Source: Phoenix dactylifera
Taxonomy: Eukaryota; Streptophyta; Magnoliopsida; Arecales; Arecaceae
Direction of reading: 5' to 3'
Assembly (NCBI RefSeq): GCF_009389715.1
Contig: NW_024067979.1
Span: forward strand, 124,001 to 188,000
Length of the DNA stretch: 64,000 bases
The position numbers and the translations under genes were made by a program. The notes beneath the pieces were generated by a model, which saw nothing but the letters and a program-made list of their open reading frames with translations, searched no databases and was not told the origin of the DNA. Below are positions 11,095-22,437 of the stretch, in pieces. The stretch's first letter is position 1. Every line of letters begins with the position of its first letter.

Positions 11095-11755
11095 GAAGCC
11101 ATGCCTTTCCCTAGGTTCCTTCAAACCCACTTGCGTTACCAAGTTGCCAAATTGTGTGCCTCTGTCGGGATCCAAAGGACATGCTAGCTCCGGGTGGCAC
11201 TTCAACAACAAGATGATATTGGCGATGGCGAACCCGGTTCCATTTGCAAAGGCCTTTGAGTTGTTCTGCAAAGGTGCTTTTCTGTTTGGAGAGGTATGCG
11301 ACCACGCTCTCGAGTACTAGGAGGAGAGCTTGAGGAGGCTCGAGAAGGTGTTGTTCTTGAAGTAGGAGGATATGATGGAAAAGCCAGCGGCGAACGTGAA
11401 GAGGTTGGCGGAGTTCTTGGGGTGTCCCTTTTCCCCTGAGGAAGAGAATGAAGGGGTGGTGGAGGAAATTATAAGGTTGTGTAGCTTTCAGAAGCTGAGC
11501 AAACTGGAGGCGACGAAGGCTAAATTAGGCTAGAATCACCTTACTGTGACCCCTCAAACATTTGCAGCATTCTTCAGGAAAGGAGAGGTGGGGGATTGAA
11601 GGAATCATATGATCAGTTTGGAGATGGCTTGAAAGTTGGACCATCTCATAGAGCAAAAGCTAAAGGGATCCGGTTTGACCCATGGACGTGGGACTGATGG
11701 CTGCTGCCACCACTGGTCGTATACCTTGCTCATAACATACAATTGCAATCTGTGA
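11095..11755 (+). pseudogene. Sulfotransferase pseudogene B1
   Basis: Homology to the SULT genes starts at EAMP(F)PR, so about 135 N-terminal codons including the P-loop are missing. Visible pieces include CRDPKD, the AFELFCKGAF region, KPAANVKRLAEFLGCPFSPEE and FFRKGEVGD. The copy is dead: a one-base deletion lies just after the CRDPKD-M codons (about 11186), and TGG, TAT or CGA codons have become stops in the EYW, KYED, WNHL, GDWRNH and ARK segments. The stops in EYW and WNHL are shared with B4. It stands upstream of gene C1, as B4 does upstream of C2. Confidence 0.93.
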
Positions 11756-12546
11756 TGCATCTCAAGCGATTCATCTTTGGGAACTGTTTGTATGCTTAAT
11801 TAATCTTATATACATTATATTTCATATATTGCAGTTTTATGATTCTTTGTTGCTTGATATTGAGGTTTCCTGCTTTTTCACTGTTGATGTATTTGGATGT
11901 ACTCTGAAAAATAAAAATCATGGCATTGTATAATATTGTCTTGTATTCTTTGAAATTACAAAGTATTTTGGATTAGTTGGTTTCCGATAGTAATAGAAGA
12001 TTCTACAAAATCTTTCATATGGTGGAATTAGAAAATCTCACTTAAAGTTAAAATTTATATCTCTTATTTTCTCTTGCAATTTTTTTTTGAGCTTCCTCCT
12101 TCTAGCGACAAAAAAGAAAAATCAAGTTTTTTATAATATTCTAAAACTTTTGAATTAAGGAGTAGACAAAATAATAATTTTAGAATTCGTAATGTTTAAA
12201 GATTATCTAAAATTTTTGAGTTTTTTTTGGCTGCTCGTCCTTCCGCTCATGACTTGTGGGGTGCAATTACTTGCGTGATACATGGAGATAAGCAAAAGAA
12301 TGATATACTTTTCCAGTTTATTAGGCTTTTTCCATTAAACATCTTTTTCAGAAGGGTAGAATATTATTGCAGCAAGTAGGCTTCACCTAACTCCTCCCTG
12401 CAATGTTTCTCTTCCTCCAATCCAATTTTTTTTAGTCTTTTATCGAAATAACGTGTGATTTAGGAACTTTGTATATGATTCATTTTAGAATGATTGATGG
12501 CACTCAAATATATATATATATTATATATATATATAATAAAATAATA

Positions 12547-12580
<34 letters not shown>
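11756..12580. other. Conserved spacer between B1 and C1
   Basis: AT-rich sequence without a gene, repeated downstream of B2 (24357-25140), B4 (38244-39000), B5 (45861-46660) and B6 (60892-61380). A (TA)n and (AAT)n simple-repeat tract of about 75 bases ends it at 12508-12583. Confidence 0.7.
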
Positions 12581-12582
<2 letters not shown>

Positions 12583-12599
12583 GCACTAGTTGATTCGTG

Positions 12600-13024
12600 C
12601 ACGAAGTAAGTTCACAAGGACATGCCACCTTTCAAAAAAGAAAACAAAAAATGTTACATATAATGATGATGGATGACAACTGGTAGTTCCATTATATAAT
12701 GGTTGTCTTCCCCGCCTTCTTGTTTCGTTTTCCACTTTTTTTTAATCCTTAAGTCTAGCATGTTTCTTCTGCTCTCGTCAAGAAGAGGTCGAATCCATCA
12801 TCTGAATGAATTCAGCATGCATGGACTCGTTCAACTGGTTCCGATATGACCCTCGGAAATAGAAGGCATTTCGTATTGGATATTTTTTTAATTGTTTCTG
12901 TTTCAATATGCGATCCTAATAGAATTCCAAAATAACCAGGCATAGGCTCGGCTCTACAAGTCCAGGAGGAGACCCGCTTCCCGCGGTTACCTGCAAAAAG
13001 CCTCCATTTCGCGTGATCTCGGTC
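12600..13024 (+). promoter_or_regulatory. Conserved upstream block of gene C1
   Basis: This segment is conserved upstream of C2 (39010-39345) and C3 (50527-50970), and near the LINE insertion (25140-25545). It contains a TATA-like ATTATATAAT at 12691-12700 about 325 bases before the ATG. Around 12820 lies a strongly conserved stretch with AATTCAGCATGCATGGACTC. The promoter role is inferred from position and conservation only. Confidence 0.4.
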
Positions 13025-14077
13025 ATGGCCACGCCTTCTTCCGTAATTCCCAATAGCGGACGTGCCTTAGCGCCCGAGGAAGCAAAGCGAGAGGATGCTC
13101 CAAAACCTCGGAAAGAGTTCGATGATCTCATCTCAACCCTGCCTCTAAATCAAGACTGGATACCCATCCGCCTCCGAAAATACCAAGACTTCTGGATCCC
13201 CGAGCACTCTCTTCCAGAAGTCATGGCCATGCAGCAAAACTTCCAGGCTCGCCTCGACGACCTCTTTGTGCTGAGCTACCCCAAGTCCGGCACCACCTGG
13301 CTCAAAGCGCTAGCCTTTGCCATCATGACCCGAACCCGCTACTCCATGGCCGACCACCCTCTCCTCCGCTCCACCCCCCACGACTTCGTGGTCTGCATCG
13401 ATAGATTCTTCTCCGGCGGCAGGCCGTCCAAATTAGAGGCCATGCCTTCCCCTAGGATGCTCAGCAGCCACTTGCCATACCCTCTGCTACCGGATTCCAT
13501 GAAAGGAGCCGGCGGCCGATTCTTGTACGTTTGCCGGGAACCCAAGGACGTGTTCGTCTCCCGGTGGCACTTCAACGACAAGATGAGGCCCGACTCCGTG
13601 GAGCCGATTCCATTCGGCAAAGCTTTCGACTTGTATTGCGATGGCGTCAGCCCCTACGGATCGATATGGGAGCACGCTCGCGGTTACTGGGGGGAGAGCT
13701 TGAGGAGGCCTGAGAAGGTGTTTTTCCTCAAGTACGAGGAGATGCTGGAGGAGCCGGCGGGGAGTGCGAAGAAGCTGGCGGACTTCATGGGGTGCCCGTT
13801 CTCGCCGGAGGAAGAGAAGGAAGGGGTGGTCGAGGAGATTACAAGGCTTTGTAGTTTTGATAGTCTGAGCAAACTGGCCGGGAGCATGCCGCGCAAGCTC
13901 AACACGAAGCTGCCGCTGCAGACTACTTCATTCTTTAGGAAAGGAGAGGCAGGGGACTGGAGGAACCACATGAGCGAGGAGATGGCTCGGAGGATGGACG
14001 CGGTAACCTCGCAGAAGCTGGAGGGATCTGGTCTGACCTTCGGGATTAGCGCGGGCGTGGAAGCTAATGGAATGTGA
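13025..14077 (+). CDS. Cytosolic sulfotransferase C1
   Basis: A 350-residue intronless plant SOT. It should transfer sulfate from PAPS to a hydroxyl of a small acceptor in the cytosol; family members act on flavonoids, hydroxyjasmonate, brassinosteroids or desulfoglucosinolates, and the substrate here is unknown. The PAPS 5'-phosphosulfate loop PKSGTTW is at residues 86-92, the catalytic-base histidine in SSHLPY is His149, the 3'-phosphate motif YVCREPKD is at 168-175 and the C-terminal RKGEAGDWRNH is at 305-315. No signal peptide or membrane segment is seen. The first ATG in frame is at 13025 and gives the same N-terminus MATPSS as C2. The length is normal for the family. It differs from C2 at about 19 positions; Leu77 in QARLDD, where the other copies have Pro, is unusual. 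Decayed copy B1 lies about 1.3 kb upstream. Confidence 0.95.
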   Translation: MATPSSVIPNSGRALAPEEAKREDAPKPRKEFDDLISTLPLNQDWIPIRLRKYQDFWIPEHSLPEVMAMQQNFQARLDDLFVLSYPKSGTTWLKALAFAIMTRTRYSMADHPLLRSTPHDFVVCIDRFFSGGRPSKLEAMPSPRMLSSHLPYPLLPDSMKGAGGRFLYVCREPKDVFVSRWHFNDKMRPDSVEPIPFGKAFDLYCDGVSPYGSIWEHARGYWGESLRRPEKVFFLKYEEMLEEPAGSAKKLADFMGCPFSPEEEKEGVVEEITRLCSFDSLSKLAGSMPRKLNTKLPLQTTSFFRKGEAGDWRNHMSEEMARRMDAVTSQKLEGSGLTFGISAGVEANGM

Positions 14078-14361
14078 TTTGCATTTTGATGTGTTTTACC
14101 TCTTCCAATCTTGGTTGGAATTGTTCCCCCAGTAATCACTTCATCTTGGGGTGCTTGGGTTAAATAATTTCTGGCTTAATCCCTATGTATTGCTGCCTTT
14201 TGCAATACTTAAATATAATACTATGATCTGCTATCAAGTGCTTGGTGTGATACTCAAGATGTGGGTTGAAAAGTTAGATATGTCCTCCTCCATTCTCCCA
14301 GGGTCTTCTATTTTTTTTCTTAATTTTTTATTTATTTCTATTTTTTGGTTCAAAATAATTT
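14078..14361. other. 3' flank of gene C1
   Basis: Probable 3' untranslated and flanking sequence, strongly similar to the segment after C2 (40653-40934). No further gene is visible. Confidence 0.6.
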
Positions 14362-14788
14362 TGTGAGTATTTGTAAGTATGTGTATTTTATTCTACATCG
14401 GCTATGCATTGAATAGATTTTAGATACTTATACAATATCAAATAATCCAAATAATATCTTTTCGATGAGTTTTCAAATTATAACAATGATATCAGAGCAA
14501 ACTCGGACCATGGCTCAAATGGGCTAGGAGACACTGCAGCATAGGGTCTACTAAAGCTGACCATAAGCAGATTGTAGTGTTTGTGCTTAGATTTGTGGTT
14601 TTTGTAAATGAATTTAAACCCTTTGCTTAGTAAGGATGTCAAGACATAAACAAAAAAAAGTATGTGAGGATCATGTAAGTGTATATTTAATCTCATATCG
14701 GCTATATATTGGGTAGATCTCGGATACTTGTAAAGAGCCAAAGAATCTACATATTACCATCTAGCTAGCCTTTTTGGCAAGGCCCTAG
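14362..14788. mobile_element. TRIM-like element, best copy
   Basis: Two direct repeats begin TGTGAG at 14362 and 14663 and share the CGGCTAT(G/A)(C/T)ATTG(A/G) core. The first ends ...TATAACA at 14487. Just after it stands ATGATATCAGAGC, very close to the TGGTATCAGAGC primer site of methionine tRNA used by many plant LTR elements. The two LTRs of about 125 bases and an internal part of about 175 bases carry no coding sequence, which is TRIM architecture. Copies also lie at 10379, about 28525 and about 40935, so the element is part of the duplicated module. Confidence 0.55.
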
Positions 14789-14844
14789 GTAAGCTAAAGA
14801 CATTTTCAACATGTGGTAAAAAGATAAAGTATTTAAGCAAGATA

Positions 14845-15145
14845 TATAAAGCACATTTAGTTTACAACTGGAATTAGAATTGGAATTAAAATCAGAATAG
14901 ATTGAAATGGGAATTAGAATGGCCACATCCCTCGAAGCTTTTGATTCGTGACCTGAATCGACCTGAATCGGAATCGAAATGAGATTTAAATAATTGGAAA
15001 GGATAGGGATCGGATTTCAAGGGATTGAGATATTTCCATTTTCCTTTGAAACCGAATAGGAATGGGACGCTCCTAACCAAACAGCTGGAATGGGAGTAGC
15101 TCTTTTTTATTTCTATCTCATAGTTCAACTTCTTCTAACTAAATA
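14845..15145. mobile_element. MITE-like repeat copy 2
   Basis: Homologous to 41447-41740. The outer ends read GCACATTTAGTTTACAAC and, on the far side, AACTAAATATATTCTTAAG, so the ends are roughly inverted. It has no coding capacity. Confidence 0.5.
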
Positions 15146-16098
15146 TATTCTTAAGTCAATATGCTGCTTTTATTTTTTATTTTTCAGTAATCTGTGCCGT
15201 AACACAATGGCCATACTCTTCTACTCATGAACAGGAGGTCATGACATGCATCCTCTAAATTCTCAGAAAAAGATGATTACTCTTGCGTTAGCGTTCTGGT
15301 CAATGTAGCCTTGTTAGTAAAACTACATGGGTTGGCACACCTTCGCAAATAGCTTGTACAAGTTTCAGAGTTTAAATTCTGAATATTGTTGAAAAACTAC
15401 ATCGGTTCGGAATTGGGTTTCTGATTGGTGTTCTGGTCTTCTTTCCTTCTTTTAATGAAGCCAACGCCTGTAGTAATCTTGGAAAACTGATTCACTAAAT
15501 CTTACCTTCACGAAGCATCTAGCGAGTGATATTTAATATGAGAATTTCCAAGACACTAATTAAGGAGGACAACCATGGACCACCTGAGATATTATATTTA
15601 TTTTCTAAAGCGATTAGTACAGCATCCAAGTATTATATGAGCGAATGGGACGACAGCCAAATCCCTCAAGCAGTCCACAAAAGATTCTATAGGACTTGGT
15701 GGTGGACCTCTATGTGGGCGCCGTTGGCTCTGATTGAAACCTACCACAAGGAACTCATAATTGCCTTTCATTCCCTTCCACCTACCCCCAATAATGGAGA
15801 TCCATTCTTGGGCCTGGATCCCCTCCGATGCCAGATATTTGAGTTATGATGCTAGAGGGAGTCACGAGCGAGTGGAACAACGATAGAATATATCATTCCA
15901 ATTTTCTAAAAAAAGACTAAATTATATTTTGTTAATTAAATTTAGCAGTTTTGAAAAAAATAATTATTAAAAGCTATTAGTTCCGTAGTTGGCACCAAAT
16001 GCGACATGGTACGATTGGATACTACGTTGTTGACATTAGAAATAACACCTCTCAAGATGCATGATAATTTCCTCACAAAACACGATACATTCAACATA
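15146..16098. other. Module flank between C1 and the Tourist-like MITE
   Basis: Repeated at 41760-42310 and partly at 61400-61830. An open frame of 107 codons at 15526-15849 has no recognisable domain, is not preserved in the homologous copies, and is not called a gene. Confidence 0.6.
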
Positions 16099-16101
16099 TA
16101 A

Positions 16102-16582
16102 GGGCCCGTTTGGTTTGCATGAAAAGGAGGGAAGAAAGTGTGGTCAACGGGAAAGTAATGAAATGCCTCTTGTTTGATTAGAGTTTTCAAAGGAGAGAGA
16201 TGAAAAAGTTGTATTCCCATGGGAATATGATTCCCACATTTCATGGGAAAGTCTTTCCCATGAGAAACATGGAAAAGTTACTTTCCCATGAGGTGGGAAT
16301 CACTCCTTTTTTATTTTTTTTCCAAAAAGACCCTTCAGCATTAAAGAAGCATTAAAGAGGCATTAAAGACCTAATTTTTATTAAGGGCATAATAGGAATT
16401 ATACATAACTTTTCTAGGAAAGTGGATGGTCAACCAAACATAAGCACTTTGGAAATTTGTCACTTTCCCATGGTTAACCAAACATGCCAAAAGTACTTTC
16501 CTAGGTATCCTCTTCCTAGGAATCGGATTCCTGGAAATCAGATTCCTAGGAGGGAAAATACTTCCGCGAACCAAACGAGCCC
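16102..16582. mobile_element. Tourist-like (PIF/Harbinger) MITE, 481 bp
   Basis: The ends are inverted (GGGCCCGTTTGGTT and, reversed, GGGCTCGTTTGGTT) and are flanked by a perfect 3-bp TAA duplication at 16099-16101 and 16583-16585. The homologous module at about 42950 reads straight through CATATAAGAGATTG and gives the empty site. TAA target duplications are typical of the PIF/Harbinger superfamily. It has no coding capacity. Confidence 0.9.
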
Positions 16583-18549
16583 TAAGAGATTGAGTGGACT
16601 CGCCCAATATAGGGTTCTCAAAACCCTTCTAGAGTGCTGATTTGGGGATGGCGAACAACCACAAACTAGGATTTGAGGATGGACCTTCTCAGTTCCAGAT
16701 CATACCAGCCTTTTTTTTTTTAAAAAAAAACCTTTGTCTTCAAAAATGTCACCACCTAAAGCAATGGGGCGTTAAGGATTTCCTTCTCCAAGGTCTCTCC
16801 TACGAGAAGCAGCTTTCTTCTAAGAGAAAAAGGTTTCTTTTCCAGAGCTCCCAATCTCAACCGGCCCAACTCTTTTCTTTCCATAAGAAAGACGCCAAAA
16901 AATGAAGCTAGCTTTACTTCGCGGCCTTCTCCATACCATGTAACCAGCCCAAAGTATGAATGACCTCTTCGTTTCATCAGGAGGGACACCCCAACGACAT
17001 CCATCTCCAACTTCTAGCTGGGAGATAAATACTACTGTATGGGCGCATTTTATTTTACTTTATGGTACAAACTTAATCTTAGAATTTGTCTTTGAGACAG
17101 TACTGGGTAGGCGGTAGAATCATGGAATAAGGCCTTTATTCCGCTGTTATACGATCAAACACAATTCTTTAGCTGGAAAACTAGTCTTTTATATTGAATT
17201 GGGATAAGTAAGGGGGATATAATTCTATTTCATGAAGCAAGTCCTATCCTCTCCACCTCTCTGGATAATGACGCAAGCTTCATCCATGTGCTGGCTGTTG
17301 AGAGAGAACAAGCGCCTGGAATAAGAAGAAGAGAAGTGGAAGAGAACTCCATGAAAGTTATATTGATCAAGCAAAACAATCCATTGCAAACTAAACCCTG
17401 AGCTGTCTTATGCAGACGAGCCTTACAAATTCGATTGAGAATGAGAAACTCGATTTGAAAATAAAATAAAATATACTAAGATTGTTCGACTACAAAATCT
17501 GAAAATATGATGAAAAACTAATATTGTCTCTAATGATTTTTTTTTTTAAAAAAAATGATCAAATATAATGGATCAATCGATTATGGCATCGTTGGGGCCT
17601 TCTGCTGCAAATCCGTTGGCTCCTAAAAGATTTGGCATGGTCCATAGCCAAAGAATAACTAGAAGCGGAACTTAAAACACCGTAGCGTAAGATAAATGCA
17701 GCCCTTTAAGCCCACGAACGGAACTTAAAGCTTACTAGTGGTCACAGCAAATATGTCAATGTGCCCGTAGGCGTGACTTTGGGTTAGGTCATGTGCTTTT
17801 AGCTTGATAGAATGGGTCAAGATTATAGACCTAAATCTCTTTCAAGCTAGGTTCATGCCAAATCCGGCTAGATTCTATCTCAATTCTATTTGATATATAT
17901 ATTAAATAAATTTGCATATTTTAGTTAATATCTCATACTAACAAACAATATCTTAAAAACTACTGGTAAATTCGGAATTGTCCACTAATTCCTTGTTTTA
18001 AGAGATATTATCATTGGTTGTTGATTTATTTGCTAAGTGTTGAGTCAACCACCTAAATATGCTATTTGATTACTGGAGAAGTGTGAAACAGTGGTCACTG
18101 CAGATTAGATAAACTAGCAGATGGAGGCCCCAATCTAGTCCTATTAAATAAGTCATGGGCAAGGTCTCTTGTGTGGTGTCGGACGGCTATTTCACATTTT
18201 TATTTTTAAGAGAAAAAACACATCCATTCTAGTCCCCTATCAACAACATCAACTACTGCCTGCTATTAATTTTGCAGGAAGTAATGGTACGGAACCCATG
18301 TGCGTGGTGAAGGGGAAAATCCTTTTTAATTAGTAGCATCTCACATGGTGTGTTTCTGGGCACCAAAAAAAAAAAAGACATGTTTTGGAGAGATCAATTT
18401 TCTTGATTTTCTTATTGTATTTTGTTTTACAATTCCAATAATATTGAGAATTTTATTTTTTAAAAAAAATAAAAAAATCATACAATAGTTCTTTAATTAA
18501 AATAATACAACGATATCTCTTTAATTTTTTACCATTTGCACTTAAACAC
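16583..18549. other. Module flank, no gene seen
   Basis: 16586-17285 is homologous to 42953-43977 and 18090-18549 to 53530-54030. 17286-18089 has no partner in the window and shows nothing recognisable apart from homopolymer runs near 17540. Confidence 0.6.
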
Positions 18550-18552
18550 TAA

Positions 18553-19728
18553 GGCCCTGTTTGGGGGAGCTTTTGGAGGGCCAGAAAGTGAAAGCACTTT
18601 CTGGCCCTCCAAAAGTACTTTTAGATGAAAAACTGTGTTTGGTAAATTTTTCAAAAAGCTGTTTCAGCTTTTGCAGGAAGCTGAAAACAACTTTTGGGAA
18701 GAAGCTCCAATTTGGAGCTTTTGGGAGGAAGCTGTTTCAGCTTTTTCGGAAAGTTGTATTTTTGACAAAAATGCCCATATTAAAATATAATAATTACATA
18801 GCTTGTCCCTTTATAAACCTAAAAATTTGCTGGAGCCAAGAACCCTAGCCGTCAGACTCCCTTCCGTAAGAAAAGGTATTTTTCTTTTCAATTTTTGTAT
18901 ACATCTCTTGAACCACATTTTAGAAGAAAAAATTTTTAATCCTTCTCCGTACCTTCCAAAATCAATTATTATTATTTTTTTTTTAATCATCAACCTCGCG
19001 GCCCATGCTGAGGTCCTCCTCGAGCGTGGACCACGAAGAAGAGCCCCTGGACCGCGAAAAATATTAATATATTATTTTAAATAATTTAATATTATGTTAT
19101 ATTATAAAAAATAATTTATACTAATAATTATAATATTTTATACCTTTATTATTGTATTATACTATAAATATTATATTATATTACATTACATTATAATACA
19201 TTAATATGTTATTTTAAATAATTTAATATTATGTTATATTATGAGAAATTAATTTATATTAATAATTATAATATTTTATACTTTTATTATTGTATTATAC
19301 TATAAATATAATATATATTACATTATATCATAATACATTAATATGTTATGTTAAATAATTTAATATTATGTTATATTACCAAATATTAATTTACTCTAAT
19401 AATTATATTACTATTATGCTATATTAACATAATATTAATTTATATTACAATAATATTATACTATATCGTATATTTATATATTAATTTATGTTATATTTTA
19501 TTATGTTCTGTTGTATAATACTATGCAATGTCCTTTATGATAATTTTATCATAAAAAAGTGCTTTCTCAGTTTTGTTTACCAAACATAAAACAAAGTACC
19601 ATAGCACTTTACGAATGTAGTTACCAAACAGTAAACAGCTTTTTATAACAGCTCTACTTCAGACAGCTCTACTTTCAACAGCTCTACTTCCAACAGCTCT
19701 ACTGCCAACAGCTCCCCCAAACAGGGCC
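18553..19728. mobile_element. Long Tourist-like MITE, 1176 bp
   Basis: Terminal inverted repeats GGCCCTGTTTGGGGGAGCT and its complement are flanked by TAA at 18550-18552 and 19729-19731. The related flank near 54035 lacks the element (ACCCTAAAACTTC). Close to both ends AGCTGTTTCAGCTTTT-like and AACAGCTCTACTTCC short repeats occur. The internal part is extremely AT-rich and includes a 137-bp minisatellite. No transposase is present. Confidence 0.88.
19065..19480. repeat. 137-bp AT-rich minisatellite inside the MITE
   Basis: The marker TAAATAATTTAATATTATG recurs with starts of the enclosing unit near 19072, 19209 and 19346, exactly 137 bases apart. About three units are recognisable and the last one is degenerate. 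Confidence 0.8.
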
Positions 19729-19731
19729 TAA

Positions 19732-21044
19732 AAATACTATTTTTTCAATTAAATCCTAAAATTTTGATTTTGATTGCAATATGATCCAGCTGCTTATCTC
19801 TATGGTAATAGATAAAAAATTTCACCGATACCCTTGATAGCTGGGATTATAAGAGAAGTTGTATTTTAGCGGAAATAAAAACTCAAGTGTATATTAGTAA
19901 TTTCACAATTGCGTTAGAGCTCGGATGGAAGTTGGGCATATTGCAACCAATTTGAATTCGTTGGATCTAATTGAAAAATTAGAATATTTGAGGTGTAAAT
20001 ATAAATCACGAAAAGTGGAAGAGGTACCTGTATAATTTTTTCTAAAATAAAACACCTTCCATCCTATCTACTGAGTAAGATACTTACATTTTCTATAAAT
20101 AAAATCTCATATAAAAATCCCTAGAAAATTTCTCCCATAAAGAGAAATAAATCCCGAATGTAGATGAAGAGGTCGACTTCCTAAGGTTTCTTTATAATAT
20201 TTCATTTCACCATTCCAATGATGTCTAGATTTTCAGATTTTCTTTGTCCACTAGCTACACTGCATATGCCCGTGTATTAAAACATTATATTTCACGAATT
20301 AGAAATGCTAAATAAGAGGAAACATGGAAACAACTACTTTAGATAATCATTTGCTAGTAAAACCATGGAAACAACTACTTTAGATAATCATTTGCTAGTA
20401 AAACCAAAGCCGGTTGACTGTATAAGTAAGCATTCAAACCCAAATCAACTGCAACTCCAATATTTTTCTGCAAAGAATAATTTGCAGGGGATCCAACAAA
20501 AAAAGTTTTGAGTAAATGAAGCTTTTAATTAGAAAAGATAAATTAGAAATTTTAATTGCGGTAGAATTCTTAAGAGAGATCTTTTTCTATAAGAGAAGTA
20601 GGGTAGAAGAATCTAGTTAGCTTGAAATTTATTTGGTAGCGTGCGCGAATTCTCTATTATTTTTCAAGCGTTCCTTCTGGATGTTGGAAATCAATAGAGT
20701 TTCCTCTTTCCTATCCGGTTAATAGATAAAGAGATTCCTACAGTAATAAAGATTTTTAATGCTTTTGCAATTCATAGTGGTAACAGAAATGCTGGACAAA
20801 CAATAGTTGGGCTTCCTATCCAAGGCCAGAAACTTCATCATTATTTAGGGAAGAGGGCCATATTGGAAAGAGGGTATCATGGGCAGCAAAATTTCCATAA
20901 TTTATTTAAATAATTATTTTTTTCACTATTTCAAATACATAGGCGAATCAGAGTAGGCTCGAAAGGGATTTGGTCCATTTAAGCCCCTATTCTAGCCCAT
21001 TCACTGCAATACGACTCACTGTTATTTATATTTTAGCAATTATT
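19732..21044. other. Flank downstream of gene A1
   Basis: 19732-20340 is homologous to 54060-54660, and 20165-21044 to 8646-9193 and 26395-26820. A 41-bp unit beginning CATGGAAACAACTACTTTAG is tandemly duplicated at 20323-20404. No gene is seen. Confidence 0.65.
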
Positions 21045-21262
21045 CTAAAGAAAACAAATAAATGTAGCATCAATAGCGTGAGACAGAAACATCACAAAGA
21101 CACCTCGATGGTACAAGTAACAGACGGCTCTGGGGTCAACAAAGGTTGACAGCAAGAGCAGAGACAGAGACGCTATACGGGGGTTACAGGATTGCAGCAA
21201 CTTCTTATGTAATCTCACACTAAACATCGAAAAAATAAAAAGAAGATCACAAACAACTTCGA

Positions 21263-22330
21263 CTAGGCTTGCGCTTGGACATCACAATTGGTGGCCGCGG
21301 CTTCCACATCCACACCATTGAGGGTAAGACCGGACCCCTCAAGCTTTTGCTCGGTGATGCGGTCCAACTTCCGCGCCATCTCCGGACTCATATGATTCCT
21401 CCAATCCCCTGCCCCTCCTTTCCTGAAGAGAGAATCATTGGTTTGGACGAAGTCGGGATGCAGTTTACCCGTCTTGTTGACCTCCAAGCTCTTCAGGTTG
21501 TCAAAGCTGCACAGCTGTATGACCTCCTCCACCACCCCTTCCTTCTCTTCCTCTGGAGAGAAGGGACACCCCATGAACTCGGCCAACCGCTTCACAATCC
21601 GCAGCGGATCCTCTAAGATCTCCTCGTACTTCAAGAACAGCACCTTCTCTGGCCTCCTCTGGCTCTCCTCCCAGTACTCGAGAACATGCTCCCATATCGG
21701 CCCATAGGGGCAATTGCCCTCACAGAACATCTCGAAGGCCTTGGTAAATGGAATTGGCTCCATGGGTTGCGGCCTCATCCCATTATTGAAGTACCACCGG
21801 GAGACCAACACATCCTTGGGGTCCCGGCACACATATATGACCTTACAGTCTAAGCTCTTGATGGTGTGTGGTAGGAGAGAGTATGGCAAGTGGGTGTTGA
21901 GGATACGAGGGGATGGCATGGCTTCTATTTCTGAGGGTTGGCCTAAGGAGTAGGTTCTGTCCAGGAAAGGGACGCACTCGTGAGGATTTCGGCGAAGGAG
22001 AGGGTGGTGATCGAAAGGGTATTGGGCTCGTGTCATGGTGGCGTAGGTGAGGGCTTTGAGCCAGGTGGTGCCGGACTTTGGGTAGCTAAGCACCCAGAGG
22101 TCGTCGGGGCGAGCCTTGAAGTTTTGCTGCATGTCCATGATGCCGGGGAGAGCACGTTGGGGGATCCAAAAGCCTTGGTATTTTCGGGTGCAGATGGGTG
22201 CCCAGCCTTCCTCCAAGGGGAGGGTTGAGATGAGGTCGGTGTAGTTGGATGGAGGTCTTGGATCCGCACCTTTTTTCCCTTGAGACTCCATTGGAGGGGG
22301 GCTGTTGCAAAGAGATGGTTGAGCAGCCAT
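21263..22330 (-). CDS. Cytosolic sulfotransferase A1
   Basis: A 355-residue intronless plant SOT that should use PAPS to sulfate a small hydroxylated acceptor in the cytosol; the acceptor is unknown. Motifs: PKSGTTW at residues 84-90, catalytic-type His147 in NTHLPY, YVCRDPKD at 166-173, RKGGAGDWRNH at 303-313. The N-terminal 30 residues are Pro/Ser-rich and variable, as usual in the family. The start at 22330 is the first ATG and is shared with A2 and with remnant A3. About 21 positions differ from A2. Transcription runs opposite to the C genes. A 1.6-kb solo LTR begins about 108 bases upstream of the start codon, inside the likely promoter, unlike in A2. Confidence 0.95.
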   Translation of the reverse strand: MAAQPSLCNSPPPMESQGKKGADPRPPSNYTDLISTLPLEEGWAPICTRKYQGFWIPQRALPGIMDMQQNFKARPDDLWVLSYPKSGTTWLKALTYATMTRAQYPFDHHPLLRRNPHECVPFLDRTYSLGQPSEIEAMPSPRILNTHLPYSLLPHTIKSLDCKVIYVCRDPKDVLVSRWYFNNGMRPQPMEPIPFTKAFEMFCEGNCPYGPIWEHVLEYWEESQRRPEKVLFLKYEEILEDPLRIVKRLAEFMGCPFSPEEEKEGVVEEVIQLCSFDNLKSLEVNKTGKLHPDFVQTNDSLFRKGGAGDWRNHMSPEMARKLDRITEQKLEGSGLTLNGVDVEAAATNCDVQAQA

Positions 22331-22437
22331 TGAAAAACGGATGCTATGCTATGCTCTCTAGCGGGTGTTTGTTTGCAGGGACTAGGGTTCAACTTCTCCC
22401 GGAGTGGCCTAGTTATCCCCTAAATAGAATAGATATA
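22331..22437 (-). promoter_or_regulatory. Proximal upstream region of gene A1
   Basis: About 107 bases are left between the ATG and the solo LTR. This segment is nearly identical upstream of A2 (28137-28243). It contains a TATCTATTCTATTTAGG stretch on the minus strand that could serve as a weak TATA region. The role is inferred from position. Confidence 0.35.

Noticed and set aside
14488-14500. TGATATCAGAGC taken as part of a tRNA gene.
   Set aside because: No tRNA cloverleaf around it; position after an LTR-like repeat fits a primer-binding site.
15526-15849. Plus-strand frame of 107 codons with MSEWDDSQIP.
   Set aside because: The homologous flank at 61380-61700 does not keep the frame, and no domain is recognisable; it is module flank.
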